From: Chloranthus sessilifolius
Taxonomy: Eukaryota; Streptophyta; Magnoliopsida; Chloranthales; Chloranthaceae
Direction: 5' to 3'
Length of the DNA stretch: 64,000 nucleotides
Assembly (NCBI GenBank): GCA_021018995.1
Contig: CM037592.1
Span: forward strand, 79,487,301-79,551,300
Part shown: in pieces, positions 11,647 through 24,092 of the stretch
How the letters are laid out: the number at the start of each line of letters is the position of its first letter
How positions within the stretch are numbered: position 1 is the first letter of the stretch
Position numbers and translations under genes: made by a program
Notes under the pieces: model-generated
What the model saw: only the letters and a program-made list of their open reading frames with translations
The model's database searches: none
What the model was told of the DNA's origin: nothing

Positions 11647-11907
11647 CACAGCTAAACATATACTTGGTCATAGTAGAGACCGCTTACGAGCAGGTCAATT
11701 GGGTGCCTAATACCTTCCCGATTGATAATCGAAGTCCTTACCCAAAAGGCTTTGGCTTTGATCGGTGAATCGGAGTCATATTTTATACTTTGGTGCTTAT
11801 AATATTGATTTTGGGTATCCCAGGACACCAAAAGCTCCGGGTGGCGACTCTATTTTTTTAGTGAGCACATTGTTGCGACGGACCCGTAAAGTCCACGATT
11901 GCACAGA

Positions 11908-11925
11908 TGACGATTCCTATGAGGA
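11908..11925 (+). other. Primer-binding site of H1, decayed
   Basis: TGACGATTCCTATGAGGA lies two bases after the LTR end. It resembles the TGGCGACTCCACTGGGGA-type PBS that I know from many plant Tat elements; the main differences are transitions. It marks the start of minus-strand cDNA synthesis. Confidence 0.6.
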
Positions 11926-13081
11926 TATTTGTATAGACCTTCTACTTGAAGTTTTTGCCCCTTTTGCATGTGTTCGTCCTCTTTTTGCTAACTTTTTGTT
12001 CTGTTTGCTTGCTTACCCCTACGATTCCGTCAGTTTTACCTACCCCTACGATTCCACATTTTTTATACTTACCCTTACGATTCGGCCATTTACCGCCTTA
12101 GCCGTTTGATGGGCTTGCCTGAGAACTTTTGACTTACCCCTACGATTCGGTCATTTACCGCCTTAGCCATTTGGTGGGCTTGCTTGAGCACTTTTCCTTA
12201 CCCCTACAATTCTGTCATTTACAGGCCTTAGTCGTTTGACGGCCTACTTGATGCAATTTATTTATTCTGCCTAGTCGCTTGACTGACCCCGTAAATTTCT
12301 TATTCCTTGACATATTTCAATAGTGGATGGCGGCCCGTAGAAGCGGCACGGGACTCTCATCACCCATTTTTGAACTTAAGCAAACTCCCTAAAATTGAAG
12401 GTTAAAATTGTACCAAGGGACATAACAATTTTGTTTGCATGGGTAGCTTTATCAAAGAGAGGGGGGGTTGGAATTAGGCAATGATACAACCAACCCGTTT
12501 CCCAGTAGAGCGACATCCCTAGTGGTGATGATCTCGAAAAGGACCACCCCATCCAATACCTGAGAAGGCGCTTGCGCCGGAGGTATATCGGGTGAGTGAC
12601 CGAACTTGTTACAAGCCTTAAACCCCTGGGGAGAGCGCTAGCGGAATCGAAAAACCTTGTATCCTCTAGGTACGGAAAGGAGGAACCCGAAAAGTGAAGA
12701 AAAAGTTTTAAGGGGCATTGCCCCGATCCCCCGCAGTTGGTTCCGACATTCCCGATAATTCTCACACTCTTGATACCATCGCCTTCACCGGTCAAGAGAG
12801 GTCGCCCTCTTATTGACTCTTTCAAGGGATTGGGTTGTCGCATAGATTTCCATGCCTTTATATAGATCAAAAGATTTCCTTTGATCCTTCAAAAGTGCAT
12901 TCGGATCTCGTCATGGGAGGCATTAGAGGTGTTCACGCCATCCGAAAAGGGGGTTCTCATTATCATCATTCAAAAATCACCACCAAAAGAAAAAAATTAA
13001 AACAGTACAAAAGCCAAGAAAAATCTAAAAAAGAGAACTTGTGGTGTCGAAACAACGGCATCACCTTACCCTCCATCTCGT
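11926..13081 (+). other. H1 leader with 65-bp repeats
   Basis: Untranslated leader between PBS and gag. At about 12013-12250, copies of CTTACCCCTACGATTC recur; the last three sit in units of about 65 bp that also hold 'catttaccgccttagcc'. Further down (about 12330-12830) is a stretch without clear features. A plus-strand frame from 12835 overlaps the presumed gag start but shows no domain. Confidence 0.6.
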
Positions 13082-13706
13082 ATGGGAAGGAGAAAGAGGG
13101 TCTTTGGTCCTCACCCAAAGAATCAATACCCTACCCGTCGCCAAACCATGTCTTGGGTGATTGATTCAACCTACGTTGACCCAGATTCATCCCCACCACT
13201 TTCCCCAACACATTCCCATATGGAGGAAATACTCATCTCCAATTCCCCCACCCAATCCCGATTCAATGTCACCGGACCCATCGGTACACCCATCTTTCCT
13301 TCCACTTCTACTCCAAATCTCCCCCAATTTCCCCAAACCACCCAAAATCCATCCCATTTTTTTCTCACATCCTTACCCCATTTCTCCTTAACATTCATCC
13401 AAAATTTTCTCCATTCTCCCTCCACATTAACCCAACCTACACCACATTTTCCCCATCTCCCATGCCCAATTTTTTCACCTTTACCCAAGTCATGCCTAAT
13501 TTTTCATCCACCCAACCTGCACCCCATTTCTCCACATCCACTCAAAATACACCATCTTTTCCATTTTCCCAACACACATCCAATTTTCCCACATCCTCTC
13601 CAAATGCTCGTCATTTTCCCCCATCCACCTATGTCATGCCCAAAATTTTCCAACCATCCCCCTCATCGGAAGGGCCTTCCACATCCAACCCCATACCCGA
13701 CCCCAT
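13082..13706 (+). pseudogene. H1 gag, N-terminal part (interrupted)
   Basis: The open frame from 13082 begins MGRRKRVFGPHPKNQYP and passes into a long Pro/Ser/Thr/Phe-rich region, as in N-terminal parts of Tat gag proteins. A frameshift at about 13440-13480 moves the open frame to that of 13462. It is cut at 13706 by the Tat-A insertion. The continuation is at 57742, in the same frame once the duplicated five bases are counted once. Gag would form the particle shell. Confidence 0.72.
13702..13706. repeat. Left target-site duplication of Tat-A
   Basis: CCCAT, directly before the TGTAGACACC start. The identical five bases follow the other LTR at 57742-57746. Confidence 0.88.
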
Positions 13707-15673
13707 TGTAGACACCCCATTTTTGCCCTATCAGAGTATGCAAACATGTTCGGTCAACCATTGACCTTACCCACGATCTCTAGAAAAGGACTAACCTTCT
13801 CCAATGACCTTAAAACCCTAAATATGGGGACCATTATTGAAACAATAGTATATAGTTGAGACACAGGTTGAAACAATAGCTCTACAACTCGGACCTAACC
13901 CAACCCGAGAAAATCTCAAATTTCATGCAAATACGCTTGTGCGAAATCAATTCCACGTGTGGCCACATACGAAGAATTGGTCCCACTTGGACCAGGCTCA
14001 CTCTTCCCACAGACCACTTAAGACTCAGATTTTTCACTATACAATATACGCTTAATCCAATCCCATGCAAACACACTTGCACGGAATTAGTCCTCCTTGG
14101 ACTAGGGCTGCCTTTTGACTCCACGTGTGATCCCACTCGCAGAATAGGTCCAGATTGGACTAGGATTCTACTCCCCAAACTACCTAGGGACCTGAATCCC
14201 GTGCATATGCCACTGCACGGAATTCAATCCCACACGTCACTGGATATGCGGAAGTGGCTCCCAATCCAACCCGACCTTTAACTCCCCAAACCGCATAGGG
14301 ACTTGAATCCTACGCATACGCCACTGCGTGGAATTCAATCCCATGTTTCATTAGACACGTGGAATTAGTTCCCAATCCAACCTGGCCTTTAATTCCCTAG
14401 ACCGCTTGAACTTCCGATCAAGTGCAAACGCCACTGCGCAAAATTGGTTTCCCAGGCCTACTAGAACAAGGAAGTCTGATTCACAGGTTGACTCAAATTG
14501 AATCAAGCGCATATGCCACTGCACGGAATTCAATTAAGCGCAACCTCACTTGCACGAAATTCATCAATTCCGCACATCCCCACTTGCTCGGAATTAGCAC
14601 GCTACCTATAAAAAGACCCCCATACCTCGACCAAAGGGACAAATCCACTTATTTTTTTATATTAATTTCAATAAAAATCTCCCCTCTCTCGAGCTCAAGC
14701 CTTTTCTAAGCTCGCATTTCTTCTCTCTGTAGCACTGGAAGGAGGCAGAAGCGTTTAGCTTCAGATAATCTCTTTCTAGTTCTTAATTTCTAGTTCTAGC
14801 TCTTAGGTTTTAATTCTTAGTTCTTAATTTCTTGTTTTTAGGTCTTAATTTTTAATTCTTAGTTCTTAATCTTTCTAAGTTTTAGATCTTAGTTCTTATT
14901 TTTAGTCTCTAGTTCTTAATTTCTAGTTCTAGTTCCTAATTTCTTACTTCTAGTTCATAACCCTCAATTTTATTTTAATTCTTAACCTTTAAACTCATGA
15001 TTTCGATCCTCAAATATTCAATTTTAAATCCAAATTCAGTTTTCAATCCATAATACTTTTAAAATAATCCTTAAGCAATCAATTTATCTAAGGGAGCTTA
15101 CGGAGGGTACCCGGGAACGGGGCCGATCCTCCTTAGCATAACGGGCCATAACGCCCCTTTTTTTTTCTAATTAGAGTAGCATTAGGAAACCAAATTAATT
15201 GGAATTAGAGTACTATTCGGAGACTAAATTAATTAGAATTAGAGTATAATTAAAAAACTAAACTAACTAAAATTAGAGTAGTAGTAGGATACTTAGCCAG
15301 TTAGAGTTAGAATACTACTAGAAAACCTATAATCAGTCAAACCTAGGACCGGATAAGGAAATAGACTTAAAGTAGAATTAGAAAGTTAAATCAGAAAAAC
15401 TATAACTATTGGAGTCAATCAACCGATGTTCAACAAAGTAGTTAACCCACGCCCCGTAAAGCATAATCAGTGATGTGTTGCAGCATCGATAATTATCTGT
15501 AGTTGACGATTGCCTCACCGATGTACTTTCCATTTAATATTCACCTCTTTAATTTCAACAATTTAATATTTCATAGTTTATTACTCCATCGTCTCTAGCC
15601 AGAGTCCACTTGGACCGAATTGGGTCACGTATTCTGAAGACTGAAAGGAACCCAGAAAAAGCGCGTACCAACA
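13707..15673 (+). repeat. 5' LTR of Tat-A
   Basis: Starts TGTAGACACCCCATTTTTGC and ends GTACCAACA. It contains many dispersed copies of 'cactgcacggaatt' and related strings (13920-14600), then 'tagttcttaattt' short repeats (14755-14960) and AT-rich 'attagagtactattagg' repeats (15165-15330). It is clearly similar to 56070-57741 over most of its length. The piece from about 14764 to 15107 is missing from the 3' copy. Confidence 0.9.
14607..14614 (+). promoter_or_regulatory. TATA box in the Tat-A 5' LTR
   Basis: TATAAAAA followed by GACCCCCATACC. The same box is in the 3' LTR (57019) and, as TATAAATA, in the related solo LTR (43706), so it is conserved in the family. Confidence 0.7.
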
Positions 15674-15676
15674 GAC

Positions 15677-15696
15677 TGACAATTGCGATGAGACTC
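15677..15696 (+). other. Primer-binding site of Tat-A, decayed
   Basis: TGACAATTGCGATGAGACTC, three bases after the LTR end. It aligns with the same TGGCGACTCC..-type PBS as in H1, mostly by transitions, which supports the LTR boundary. Confidence 0.55.
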
Positions 15697-15967
15697 TTTT
15701 CTGCTAAAGTAGTTTTGCCTAGTTTAATTTTCTGTTTAGCATAGTTTAGTTTTATTTCCTTTTCACTTTAGCACTTCACTACACATGCTCACCCTCTCGA
15801 GAGCTCCCCGAGGGTTTATGAGTGTCTACCAAAAGTTAGAAATGTCAGAGATACGCAAAATAAACCTGACCAACATCGGCAATCGGCCACTATGGGAATA
15901 CCATGATAGCCTTATATACGACGCTGAATAGTCCTACGACTCACCCCCATGTCACCCCGAGATTAAC

Positions 15968-17640
15968 ATGGTCGGCGATCAAGAAAACCCTTTCACTCCT
16001 CCGACCAACAATAACCACGATGGGAAAGACAGTAGTATTAGACATAACTTCACTGCCCAACAACTCGTAGAGCTCAATGTTCAAAGATTACAAAAAGGAG
16101 GTGACGAAGCCAAAGAGTTGATCCGAGGCATGGCTGCCGTGTAAGAAATTGTCAAAGAGTAGCAAGATAAGGAAGAACGAGAATGAAAAAAAGGGGAGAG
16201 ACCACCACCTATGCCAAGTATGGTATCAGCACACACATCACCATGAGGGCGGGCCGCCCGTGCCCTCTTTGAGGATGATCGCCAAGACAAGGTTCACTCT
16301 TGAACTACCCAAAAAGACCCCACAGTAAAAGTAGAGGACCTTCCCAAGATGATTGATGAATACATGGCCAAGAGAAATCACCCCGACCTATCATTCAAGT
16401 TCGATAGGTTCTGCTAGGATCTCGAGTTTACCCTACCTATGGGATTCAAACCCCCAAAGTTTAGCAAGTACAATAGCATAGGGAATCCAAATAACCACCT
16501 GGCATCATTCTGCAACTATTGTCGACCTGTTCGCTATAATCAAGGACTCCTAATACATTACTTCTAGAGGTCACTAGAAGGGAAAGCTCTCAATTGGTTC
16601 GCCAGACTCCCACTTCAAAAATCGATACATTCGACGATCTGGTCGGACAATTTCTGAACCAATATAAGAACCTGATAAAAGAAGCACTTAGTCTTAGTGA
16701 CCTGAAGATGACGAAGCAAGAACCTAAGGAAGACTTTGCAGATTTTGTAGAACGCTGGAGGAAGCTTGCAGCCGGCATCAGAATCCAGATGAAGGAAAAA
16801 AATGTAATCGTCATCATCATAGACAACGTCAAAGAGCCTCTCCGAAACGCTCTTATTATAAGTGATTACTCAAACTTCTCTACTCTTCATTTGCACGCTA
16901 ATCGCATGTAGCGACATATAAAGGGGGGAGACCTCACATTTTCAATAATAGTCTCAAAAGTCACTACTTCTAGTGATTCAAAGCCGGAAAACAACAAGAA
17001 AGCCTCTGACTCTGAGCAGGTCAACACAGTTGCCAACCAAGGCCAAAGCTCTAGAAATGGAAATTACCAACCGAGGAATTTCGGTCAAAGTTAATACCAG
17101 AACCAGAATCAACAGCAGTACCCCAATCAGAATCAAAACCAGTACCAAAATCGAAACCAATACTCTAACCAAAATACCCACCAAAACCAAAATGCCACTC
17201 GAAACCGGCCAGCTAACCCTTAGAACTATAACAACGTACCCCCTCCTTAAAACTTCAACCCGCAGCCTAAACGTTTATGTTGGCCCTTACCAACCTAAAC
17301 GTGTTCACTATCCCCCATTATCGAACACCATTCCCAACATATTTCACCTTCTTAGTGATCAGAATCTTATCTGATTCTCATCGGAATGGCCACGACCCTG
17401 GCCCGCCAACCTCTACTACTATAAGTTCTGTGCTTTTCATCGATACGTTGGACATGATTTAGAAGACTACTGGGTTTTACGGGATATGATCTACAATATG
17501 AATGATCAAAACCAGATTAATTGGGAATCCCTCAGAAATTCCAACTAGAACAACAATTAGCCCCCACAAAACTTAGGGATTATCAATAATCCCATGCCTA
17601 ATCACAACAAAGGGACAGTCGCCCTCATCACTACAGTGGA
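15968..17640 (+). pseudogene. Tat-A gag, degenerate
   Basis: I place the start at the ATG at 15968 (MVGDQENPFTPPTNNNHDGK) because the frame then runs into recognisable gag; an ATG at 15842 is an alternative upstream start. The capsid-like retrotransposon gag domain spans about 16400-16911, with landmarks NWFARLP, FDDLVGQFLNQYKNLIKEA and DFVERWRKLA. A Gln/Asn-rich stretch follows (about 17030-17220). A zinc-finger-like FCAFHRYVGHDLEDYWVLRD lies near 17425-17490; the family pattern is CX2HX4HX4C, and here the last Cys is Tyr. Many stops interrupt the gene. Confidence 0.8.
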
Positions 17641-18605
17641 ATCCTAAGCCGACTCCCTCTTCATCCTTCTACCCTCATCACCCGTGTCAGTCCTTCAGAC
17701 ACATCAGCCTATCCCAGTGATCCCCCGAGGTCTCCCATCATTCGCCCACATCCTTTATCCTTGACCACCAGGATTGCTCCTCCGAATCCTCTGTCCTATC
17801 CAACCTTCACTTGAATTCGAGTCCAATCGTTCAAAGCTCAAGGATCGAGTCTCCGACCCACGAAACCCTCTACACCCCCAAATTTTGAGACAACTCCACC
17901 ACTGCTTCCTATGTGACTCCAACCCTGAGAACGAAGACGATGTCCTTCAAACTGTGGACCAAATCACTGCATGGGTGGAAAACCTCATCCAAAACACTTC
18001 AACTTGAGGGTACGAGACTGTGGTGGAACATCAACCAGATGCAAAGATGAGTCAATAGAAGGAAGAACCCGACAAGGAGGAGGCGCTAATCACCACATTC
18101 TTAGAAGAGGAAGACTCACCCAGTATCTCCCTCCATGGAATGGCATAGCTCTACTACGTATCATGTCTTTAAACTTCACTCCGTTCAGGACAAGCGCTGT
18201 AGTGAGTTCGTCAATGTCAGTCACGGCAGGGCTCCAGGGTTAATGACCGACATGTTGGATCCTCAAATTAGGGACTAATTATCCACCACCACCATTCCCT
18301 CGGGAGAAGCAGAACGTCGGTGCTCAACCATAAGAAAGAATAGCAAGGGAACGGGGAGCGAACCTACCTCCCCCACCTCATGTAATCCCTCCGCCTCTAG
18401 CTCCAGAATCTGCATCTCAACCACTTCAGCCGAATGTCAAGAAAGCCCACTAGTACGGGAAGGAGCCAACCCTCGAGACAGGCCAGGAATACGACCTTCT
18501 TCTGCACCTTGGGAAGGTACCAGTGCAGATATCAATACTTGAGCTCATTAATAAATTTCCAGAACACCACCGACTATTGATAGAGACGTTGGGCGAGACA
18601 CACGT
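17641..18605 (+). pseudogene. Tat-A gag-protease connector, degenerate
   Basis: Broken coding sequence of the polyprotein between gag and protease. Near its end the frame reads YDLLLHLGKVPVQISILELI followed by LLIETLGETHV, the conserved 'interdomain' stretch that precedes the protease in Tat elements. It is cut at 18605 by a solo LTR and continues beyond 21787. Confidence 0.65.
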
Positions 18606-19289
18606 TGTTGAGCACTGATTTATACCCTTTTATGCCCCTTAAACTTGGCTTTTACTAAAGCTTAGAGTATCTAATAATTGCTTTTAAATATGTTTTGCAG
18701 TTTAGGAATGAATATGTAGCCATCCATGAATATGTGCTAAGAAGAGGAGATTAGATTCAATCAAGAGCCTCCTGCAACCACCTATTGTCTACTTGAGCAG
18801 AAGAAGACTTTAGCTGCACATTCAAGCAATCAACTGTCAAAAGGAAGCAAAGAGCCTAAATGCTGTATATGTGAGGCTGTGGAGCAAATCTAGAAAGGTC
18901 AAAGGCTTCTGCTATGGGCAAACTTGGGTAGAAAAATGACAACTATGTGCACAGTTGGGCAGCTTAGTGTAAGCTTCAGCTTTACACATTAGTGCAGCCA
19001 TGTGTTTCAGCCCAAATAGCAGCAGCATGTTCCTGGACCAGATGAGCTATAACAGCTAGCACATTGAGGATTTGAACAGCTAAGAAGCTCAGCAATGGTT
19101 GGAAAGTGCACACTAAAAGCCAACATCAATGTAGATAAGCAGCCATACATTAGATGGTTGCTGCAACATAGAGGAGAAGGAAGGATAAAGCTGCTGTGTA
19201 AAGCATTTGAAGCTCAGCAATGAATTATTCGAACAATGCTTGGCCCATTCAACCAACTCATCAAGCAACACCAACACCTGTCAACTTGG

Positions 19290-20140
19290 AGCAGCAGCAC
19301 CTCACGAAGTGGATTGCTGGACCCACTCCTGCACCTATCGAATGCAACTCCAACATTTCCAAATGGCAGCAACAAATTGTTCAAGCATTTAAGAGCTGCA
19401 ACAAAGAGGAAACAAACTTGTTGAGCTCCTTCAAACCCTCATACATTGAACTTGTTGAATTGGAGAGTAAACAGCTGCACCTATCGAATGGCTTGGTGAA
19501 ACCTTTCAGCCATCCTATCGAGGTCTTGCACATCTACAACCATCTACTCAAAGGGAAGAAACATGCATTTAAACCTGTCGACATTCAGCAACTGCACTCC
19601 AAATCATCCTCTCGAGTTCTAAAACTATGGCTTCAGCAACCTGTCGACATTTATAGTGTAGCAACTAGCAAACCTCTTGAGTAGTTACTCTCATCCTCTC
19701 GAGTTTCAAGTGCCCTAGCAACCTGTCGACATCTTCCCTTTAAACCCCACCAACCTGTTGAGCTTTACACTTCAGCTTTAGAACCTCCCACAACTTGTCG
19801 AGATCATATCAGCTGCACCTTTAGTACCTCTCGAGTTCTTCAGCTCACCTCTAACAAACCTCCCACAACCTGTCGAGTTCACCTCCCATCCTCACGAAGA
19901 AACACCAAAAGCTGCTGTCCTTTGAACCTTCAGCCACAAACCTATCGAGAAGATCATTTATCCTCTCGAATTCACTTACCAAACTCACGAAGAAGTACTT
20001 GAAGCTGCAGTCTTCATACACTAGCCCCACATCCTCTTGAGTTCTACATTCCATACAACTGATCCTCTCGAGTTTCCAATGCTACCTTCAGCCCACCTCT
20101 CGAAGCCCTCATTTATCCTCTCGAGTTCATCTTCTCCACC
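19290..20140. repeat. Array of CCTGTCGA / CCTCTCGAG motifs
   Basis: About 20 copies of CCT[G/C]TCGA with variants (CCTATCGA, CCTCTTGAG) lie at irregular 25-70 bp spacing in the first half of the solo LTR. The core TCGA is palindromic. Confidence 0.85.
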
Positions 20141-20491
20141 TCATTGCTGAAGCTGTAGACTTTGCAATTCATTAGCCTACATTTTTGCAACTCATCAACA
20201 AACATAGAGGTATTGGAGTAGCTAATTATATGAGGGGCTATGAGGGGAATTTAATAAAGCCAAAGGGGGTTGTTGTGTTAATAGCTGCAGCAAGAGTTAT
20301 TTTGGGCAAATACCAATGGACAGTAGGGGCATTGTTAGGAACTTCAAGGCATAAGAGAAGTCTACACATGGGCAAAACTGATTCTCAAATCCTTGGTGGG
20401 AAGTAAACTACTTCAGTTGAACACAACAGAACTGGATATCTCTCTTCTCTCTAATTGGTTGGAATGCTAAGCACATGGATCACTGCATATG

Positions 20492-20499
20492 TATAAATA
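20492..20499 (+). promoter_or_regulatory. TATA box in the 18606-21787 LTR
   Basis: TATAAATA in the context 'atgtataaataagcctcc', placed as in the related Athila-type LTRs. Confidence 0.6.
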
Positions 20500-21787
20500 A
20501 GCCTCCTTGCTATTGTAATTCTTTAGCAAGGAAGCTAGGAATAAAGGAAGAGCCTGAGTTCTCCTTAGCACAATTTAGGTTTAGTTTTAGGTTTTTTTTT
20601 CCCTTTTAGTTTCCCTTTTATCTCCCTAATCCAGCCTGTTGGATTAGATCTAGATAGCAGCTCAGATCTAGTTTCTAATTATAAATAAATCTGTAAATTC
20701 ATTGTGAAGAGCTCCGGATTCATGCACAGACTGTAGGCTTGAGGGCAAAGCATTGTAAGTATTGATTAAGCAATGAAATGCTATTTTTAAAGATCCATTA
20801 GATCTGTAATTTTTCTATCCAATTGCATTAGATTTTTCCAGATTTGATGCACCTCTGGTTGCCTGAGCTTGTAGCCTTGCAACCATAGTGTCTTCAGTAA
20901 TTCTATTGTTCCATCCTTTACCCTCACTGCTGTAGTAAATCTCTAGGATGATCTGTGACCATTCAAGTGGACAGATCATACCCTTAGGATTAATCCAGAA
21001 GTGAAGGTGAAATTGGATCCTTCCTCTTTACATTTGTGGTTGTAGCCAAGTGAAAGATTGTAGCAGATCCAACTCTTGCTCTGATTTCCAGATTTGTTTT
21101 CAGTGAAGAGATCTAGAATTATGCAGAGATTGCAACCTTGTGAGCTTGGTCATTACAGCTGTTTGAAGCAATGACTGGCTGATTTTAGATCCCCAAATAA
21201 TCTGTGATTTTTAGTGGTTCTCACCAGATTTACATGGATTATTTGATCCTATGGTTGTAAGTGCTTGTAGCCTTACAAGCATAGTGGCTGCAATGGTTTT
21301 ATTATTTCAATTTGAACCTTGGGATTGGATGAAGTCTATAGGATGATCTGTGACCATTCAAGTGGATAGATCATACCCTTTAGATCAGTTCACGCTTTTG
21401 GTTTGGTTTGAATTCTTCTACCTTGCACTTGTTCTTGTAGCCAAGTGAAGGACAACTGCAAATTCACATGCCTTGATCTGTTTTGCAATGAGAACCAGCC
21501 CCTAAGCTGTCTATTTCTCCCCATTTTACACTTTATTTTACCATTCATCTTCCTCAATCTTTAGAAGTAGTTTTATAATTCTATTTTGTAGATTAGATCT
21601 AGTGACACTTGAAAAACTCTCTTTCTTCTTAGGTTAGGCTAGATTGCCAGTTCTGAAGCAGATCTGGAGGTCTACTATACTGCCTTTTAGGTTTAGATTA
21701 CTACTCTCAGTGGGACAAACTCTTACTTTTAAAACTTGCTATAAAGGACCCTGTATCTTGCAGGTCTAGGAATATTTTAGATGTGCA

Positions 21788-22674
21788 GCTGATATGGGTA
21801 AAGAATCACTGCACGGAAGCTCAACCCCTATATACTTGACAGTGATAATCAGAGGATTCTCAGTACCCATGCACAGGTTGACACAGGAGCAGGACTTAAC
21901 ATCTATCCCATAACGACGCTCAGGATGCTTGAATATACCGAGTAGGATATAAGGCCTTCGTCCTTATCCCTCATTGTGTATGATGGTACTCGAAGCTTCG
22001 TCAAAGGAACTATCAAGTTACAAGTCCGCCTCAGGCCAGTGACCAAAGATGTCACATTCCACGTCTCCGACTCCTCAAACACCTATAACTTAATACTAGG
22101 GAGAAAGTGGTTAGAATCCATGAAGGTTGTTGCATCTATATACCACCAATGCGTCAAGTTCCCTCATGAGGATTATATCGTCAGGATATATGTCGATGCA
22201 CCTCTCAAAGAAATAGATACCGACTGTGCGACAAGCATTCTGACGGCACATGACTTTGTACTAAATACTGGCCACATCAAAAGGGTGGAGAATCCAGATG
22301 ACACATCAGTAGCAAAAATCAGCCATCCCCCGTTCCTCCCAACTTGTCAACAAAGATTAACAAAGAGAGTAGCAGGCCCTAACCTTATCCGCCTATACGA
22401 CATAAACCCATCCGTGACCAAAGGCTGGGACTTGATGTATCAACTAGGATACATCCCACATACAAGACTTGTCGAGAATAGACAAGGACGCATAAGGTCA
22501 ATTTTCCCAAAGAAAGTTCTCAAGCATACGAGATTGGGCTACCAATCAGGCAACAAACAAGCCGGCATCCTACCAACCTCACCTACGTGGTCGCTCTACG
22601 ACCATTTTGTCTATGGAACCACCGAGAAGGCCGATATGCCAAAGAGAAAGGAAGCGTCCTTCACCAAATCGTAG
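21788..22674 (+). pseudogene. Tat-A protease with G-patch-like tail, degenerate
   Basis: After the solo LTR the frame resumes with GKESLHGSSTPIYLTVII and, after a +1 shift, the active-site loop V-D-T-G-A with G-L-N-I-Y-P (about 21875-21910). A stop follows, then a clean 232-residue frame (21976-22674) with the flap and second half (YNLILGRKWLESMKVVASIY). About 60 residues further, GWDLMYQLGYIP and TRLGYQSGNK look like the G-patch found in this position. The first Asp is kept, but the gene is inactive because of the stop and shift. Confidence 0.78.
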
Positions 22675-24092
22675 GCAACAGAGATTGAGCAGATGGCCGA
22701 AGCCTTCGCCGGCCTGACAAACTTGAATCAAGATGACGATGATACAGATAAACCACTCGAAGGAGTTGGATCCTTATTCAAGACTGAGGAATTCTCCACT
22801 ACAGTAAGAACAAAGTCTCCAGGACTTGGGTCGTACATAGAGGACTGGGAGTCAGTCGACGAGGAAGACTTCCATATCACCACTATCGAGAGTAAAGAAG
22901 AACTAGAGTTAGACTCTCCTCAATCCTCAGAAGCACCTCAGCTGCAAATATTATGGAAATCGTTAGAATAAGAATGACAACCACCACCTAGTGACGACGA
23001 AGATTATTAGATGGACCTCCCCGCACTTGAGCTGGCCGAGCAAGGCTTCCAAAGGTTATCAGACAGGGAAGATGAGTTCGACTCTTATAACGGCGACCCC
23101 AACCTCAATCTTGAAGGATGGGAATGACCCTGGGGAAACCCCTGCATCTCCCAACGATATCAGCTTCGCTGTCAGGCATGCATATTCATCCTAACATACT
23201 ACGAATTCCAAAGGAGAGCTCACAAGTCCAGAAGGTCATCACTCAAGCTCACCCAAGGAAGACAAACCTCAACAAGAAGAACATCTCTAGCCTAGTTCTG
23301 AGGATGAGAGCTCACACGACTACAACCTCCAAACCCTCTTCGAAGATGAAGTGATTAACGTGATAGAAGGAGCTGAAGCATCGACCGGGCCACCGCCTTC
23401 ATCACTCATCCATAAGATCACCCTCGACGAGGGCTACAAAATAATGCCAAATTCAGAATGAGTTCATAGACTCTCACGAACGACCTCAGTAGCCATCACA
23501 CTTCCCCAACTAGGAGAAGCGTCCCCGTCGATTCCTCTCCAAGAAGTCAACCCTGTACCATACTTATTATTAAAAATATAAAAAATAGAAATTCCTTAAG
23601 CCCTTAAAAATCTAGAAATAGAAAACTAAAAAAATTAGAAAACCTTGGAAAAGAGAGAGAACCCTTCATCCCAGACCCATTCAGCGACCAACAAAGAGAC
23701 TCCGTTCTTAAGGCTACAAGTAGCGGTTACGTCAACGGAGCCAAGGAAGAACGAACTGATATACTCGCATAAAGACGACCGCCACCTTCGACGTCGTGGA
23801 GTTGCACCTCGAGCCCACTCGATGCAACCCAACTACTCTCCCCTCATAAAAGCATAGGGCATCAGACATGACAACAAGCCAGTCATCATACCTGAAGAGA
23901 TACTTTAGGATTTCGAGAGGAGAATGAATAGCCTCGACCTACACATTACTAAGGACGTCGTAATTATCAATTGCACTGATGAAGGGTTACCTCTCACAAA
24001 ACTAACCTCTTAGTGTAGTGACTTTACAGTTTATGAGATTACAGATGATGAAAAGGAACAAGCCGCTAAGGAGACACACGACTTCCAACGGG
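22675..24092 (+). pseudogene. Tat-A pol connector, degenerate
   Basis: Acidic, low-complexity coding remnants (for example 22693-22971, rich in Asp/Glu/Ser) link protease to RT. The end reads EITDDEKEQAAKETHDFQR and is cut at 24092 by Athila-B. The same frame continues at 40333. A short AT-rich stretch (23570-23640) lies in the middle. No domain beyond linker is seen. Confidence 0.65.
24088..24092. repeat. Left target-site duplication of Athila-B
   Basis: ACGGG before the TGTTAATC start. ACGAG follows the other end at 40333-40337, with one mismatch. Confidence 0.7.

Larger units (their letters stand above)
10486..11905 (+). repeat. 5' LTR of H1
   Basis: It starts TGTAGACACCCAAATTTGG and ends near GATTGCACA. 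The same family lies inverted at 60906-62477, which shows both edges. Shared interior landmarks include the '...gggtgcctaataccttccc..' segment (about 11700 here) and 'gggtggcgactct' near the end. A run of 12 C (11198-11209) follows the TATA box. The 5 bases before the LTR are ATAGA; the partner duplication cannot be found because the 3' LTR is missing. Confidence 0.82.
18606..21787 (+). mobile_element. Athila-type solo LTR in Tat-A
   Basis: Starts TGTTGAGCACTGATTTATAC and ends near TTTTAGATGTGCA. Its last 300 bp match the LTR at 31249-33782, including 'gtgggacaaactcttact' and 'ggaccctgtatcttgcagg'. There is no internal coding region, and the broken Tat-A polyprotein lies on both sides. It holds an internal duplication of about 394 bp (marker at 20948 and 21342). 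I found no convincing 5-bp duplication: left CACGT, right GCTGA. Confidence 0.8.

Noticed and set aside
12376..12870. 164-residue minus-strand open frame
   Set aside because: It lies in the H1 leader, shows no domain and has no start or context support; probably chance.
13171..13488. Minus-strand frame rich in Gly/Trp/Lys
   Set aside because: It is the antisense shadow of the Pro-rich H1 gag N-terminus.
19207..19684. Three overlapping plus-strand frames of 60-154 residues in the solo LTR
   Set aside because: They cover the TCGA-motif array, have no domain and sit upstream of the TATA box of the LTR.
18601..21792. Target-site duplication for the solo LTR at 18606
   Set aside because: CACGT and GCTGA do not match; either the duplication has decayed or the right end is misplaced.
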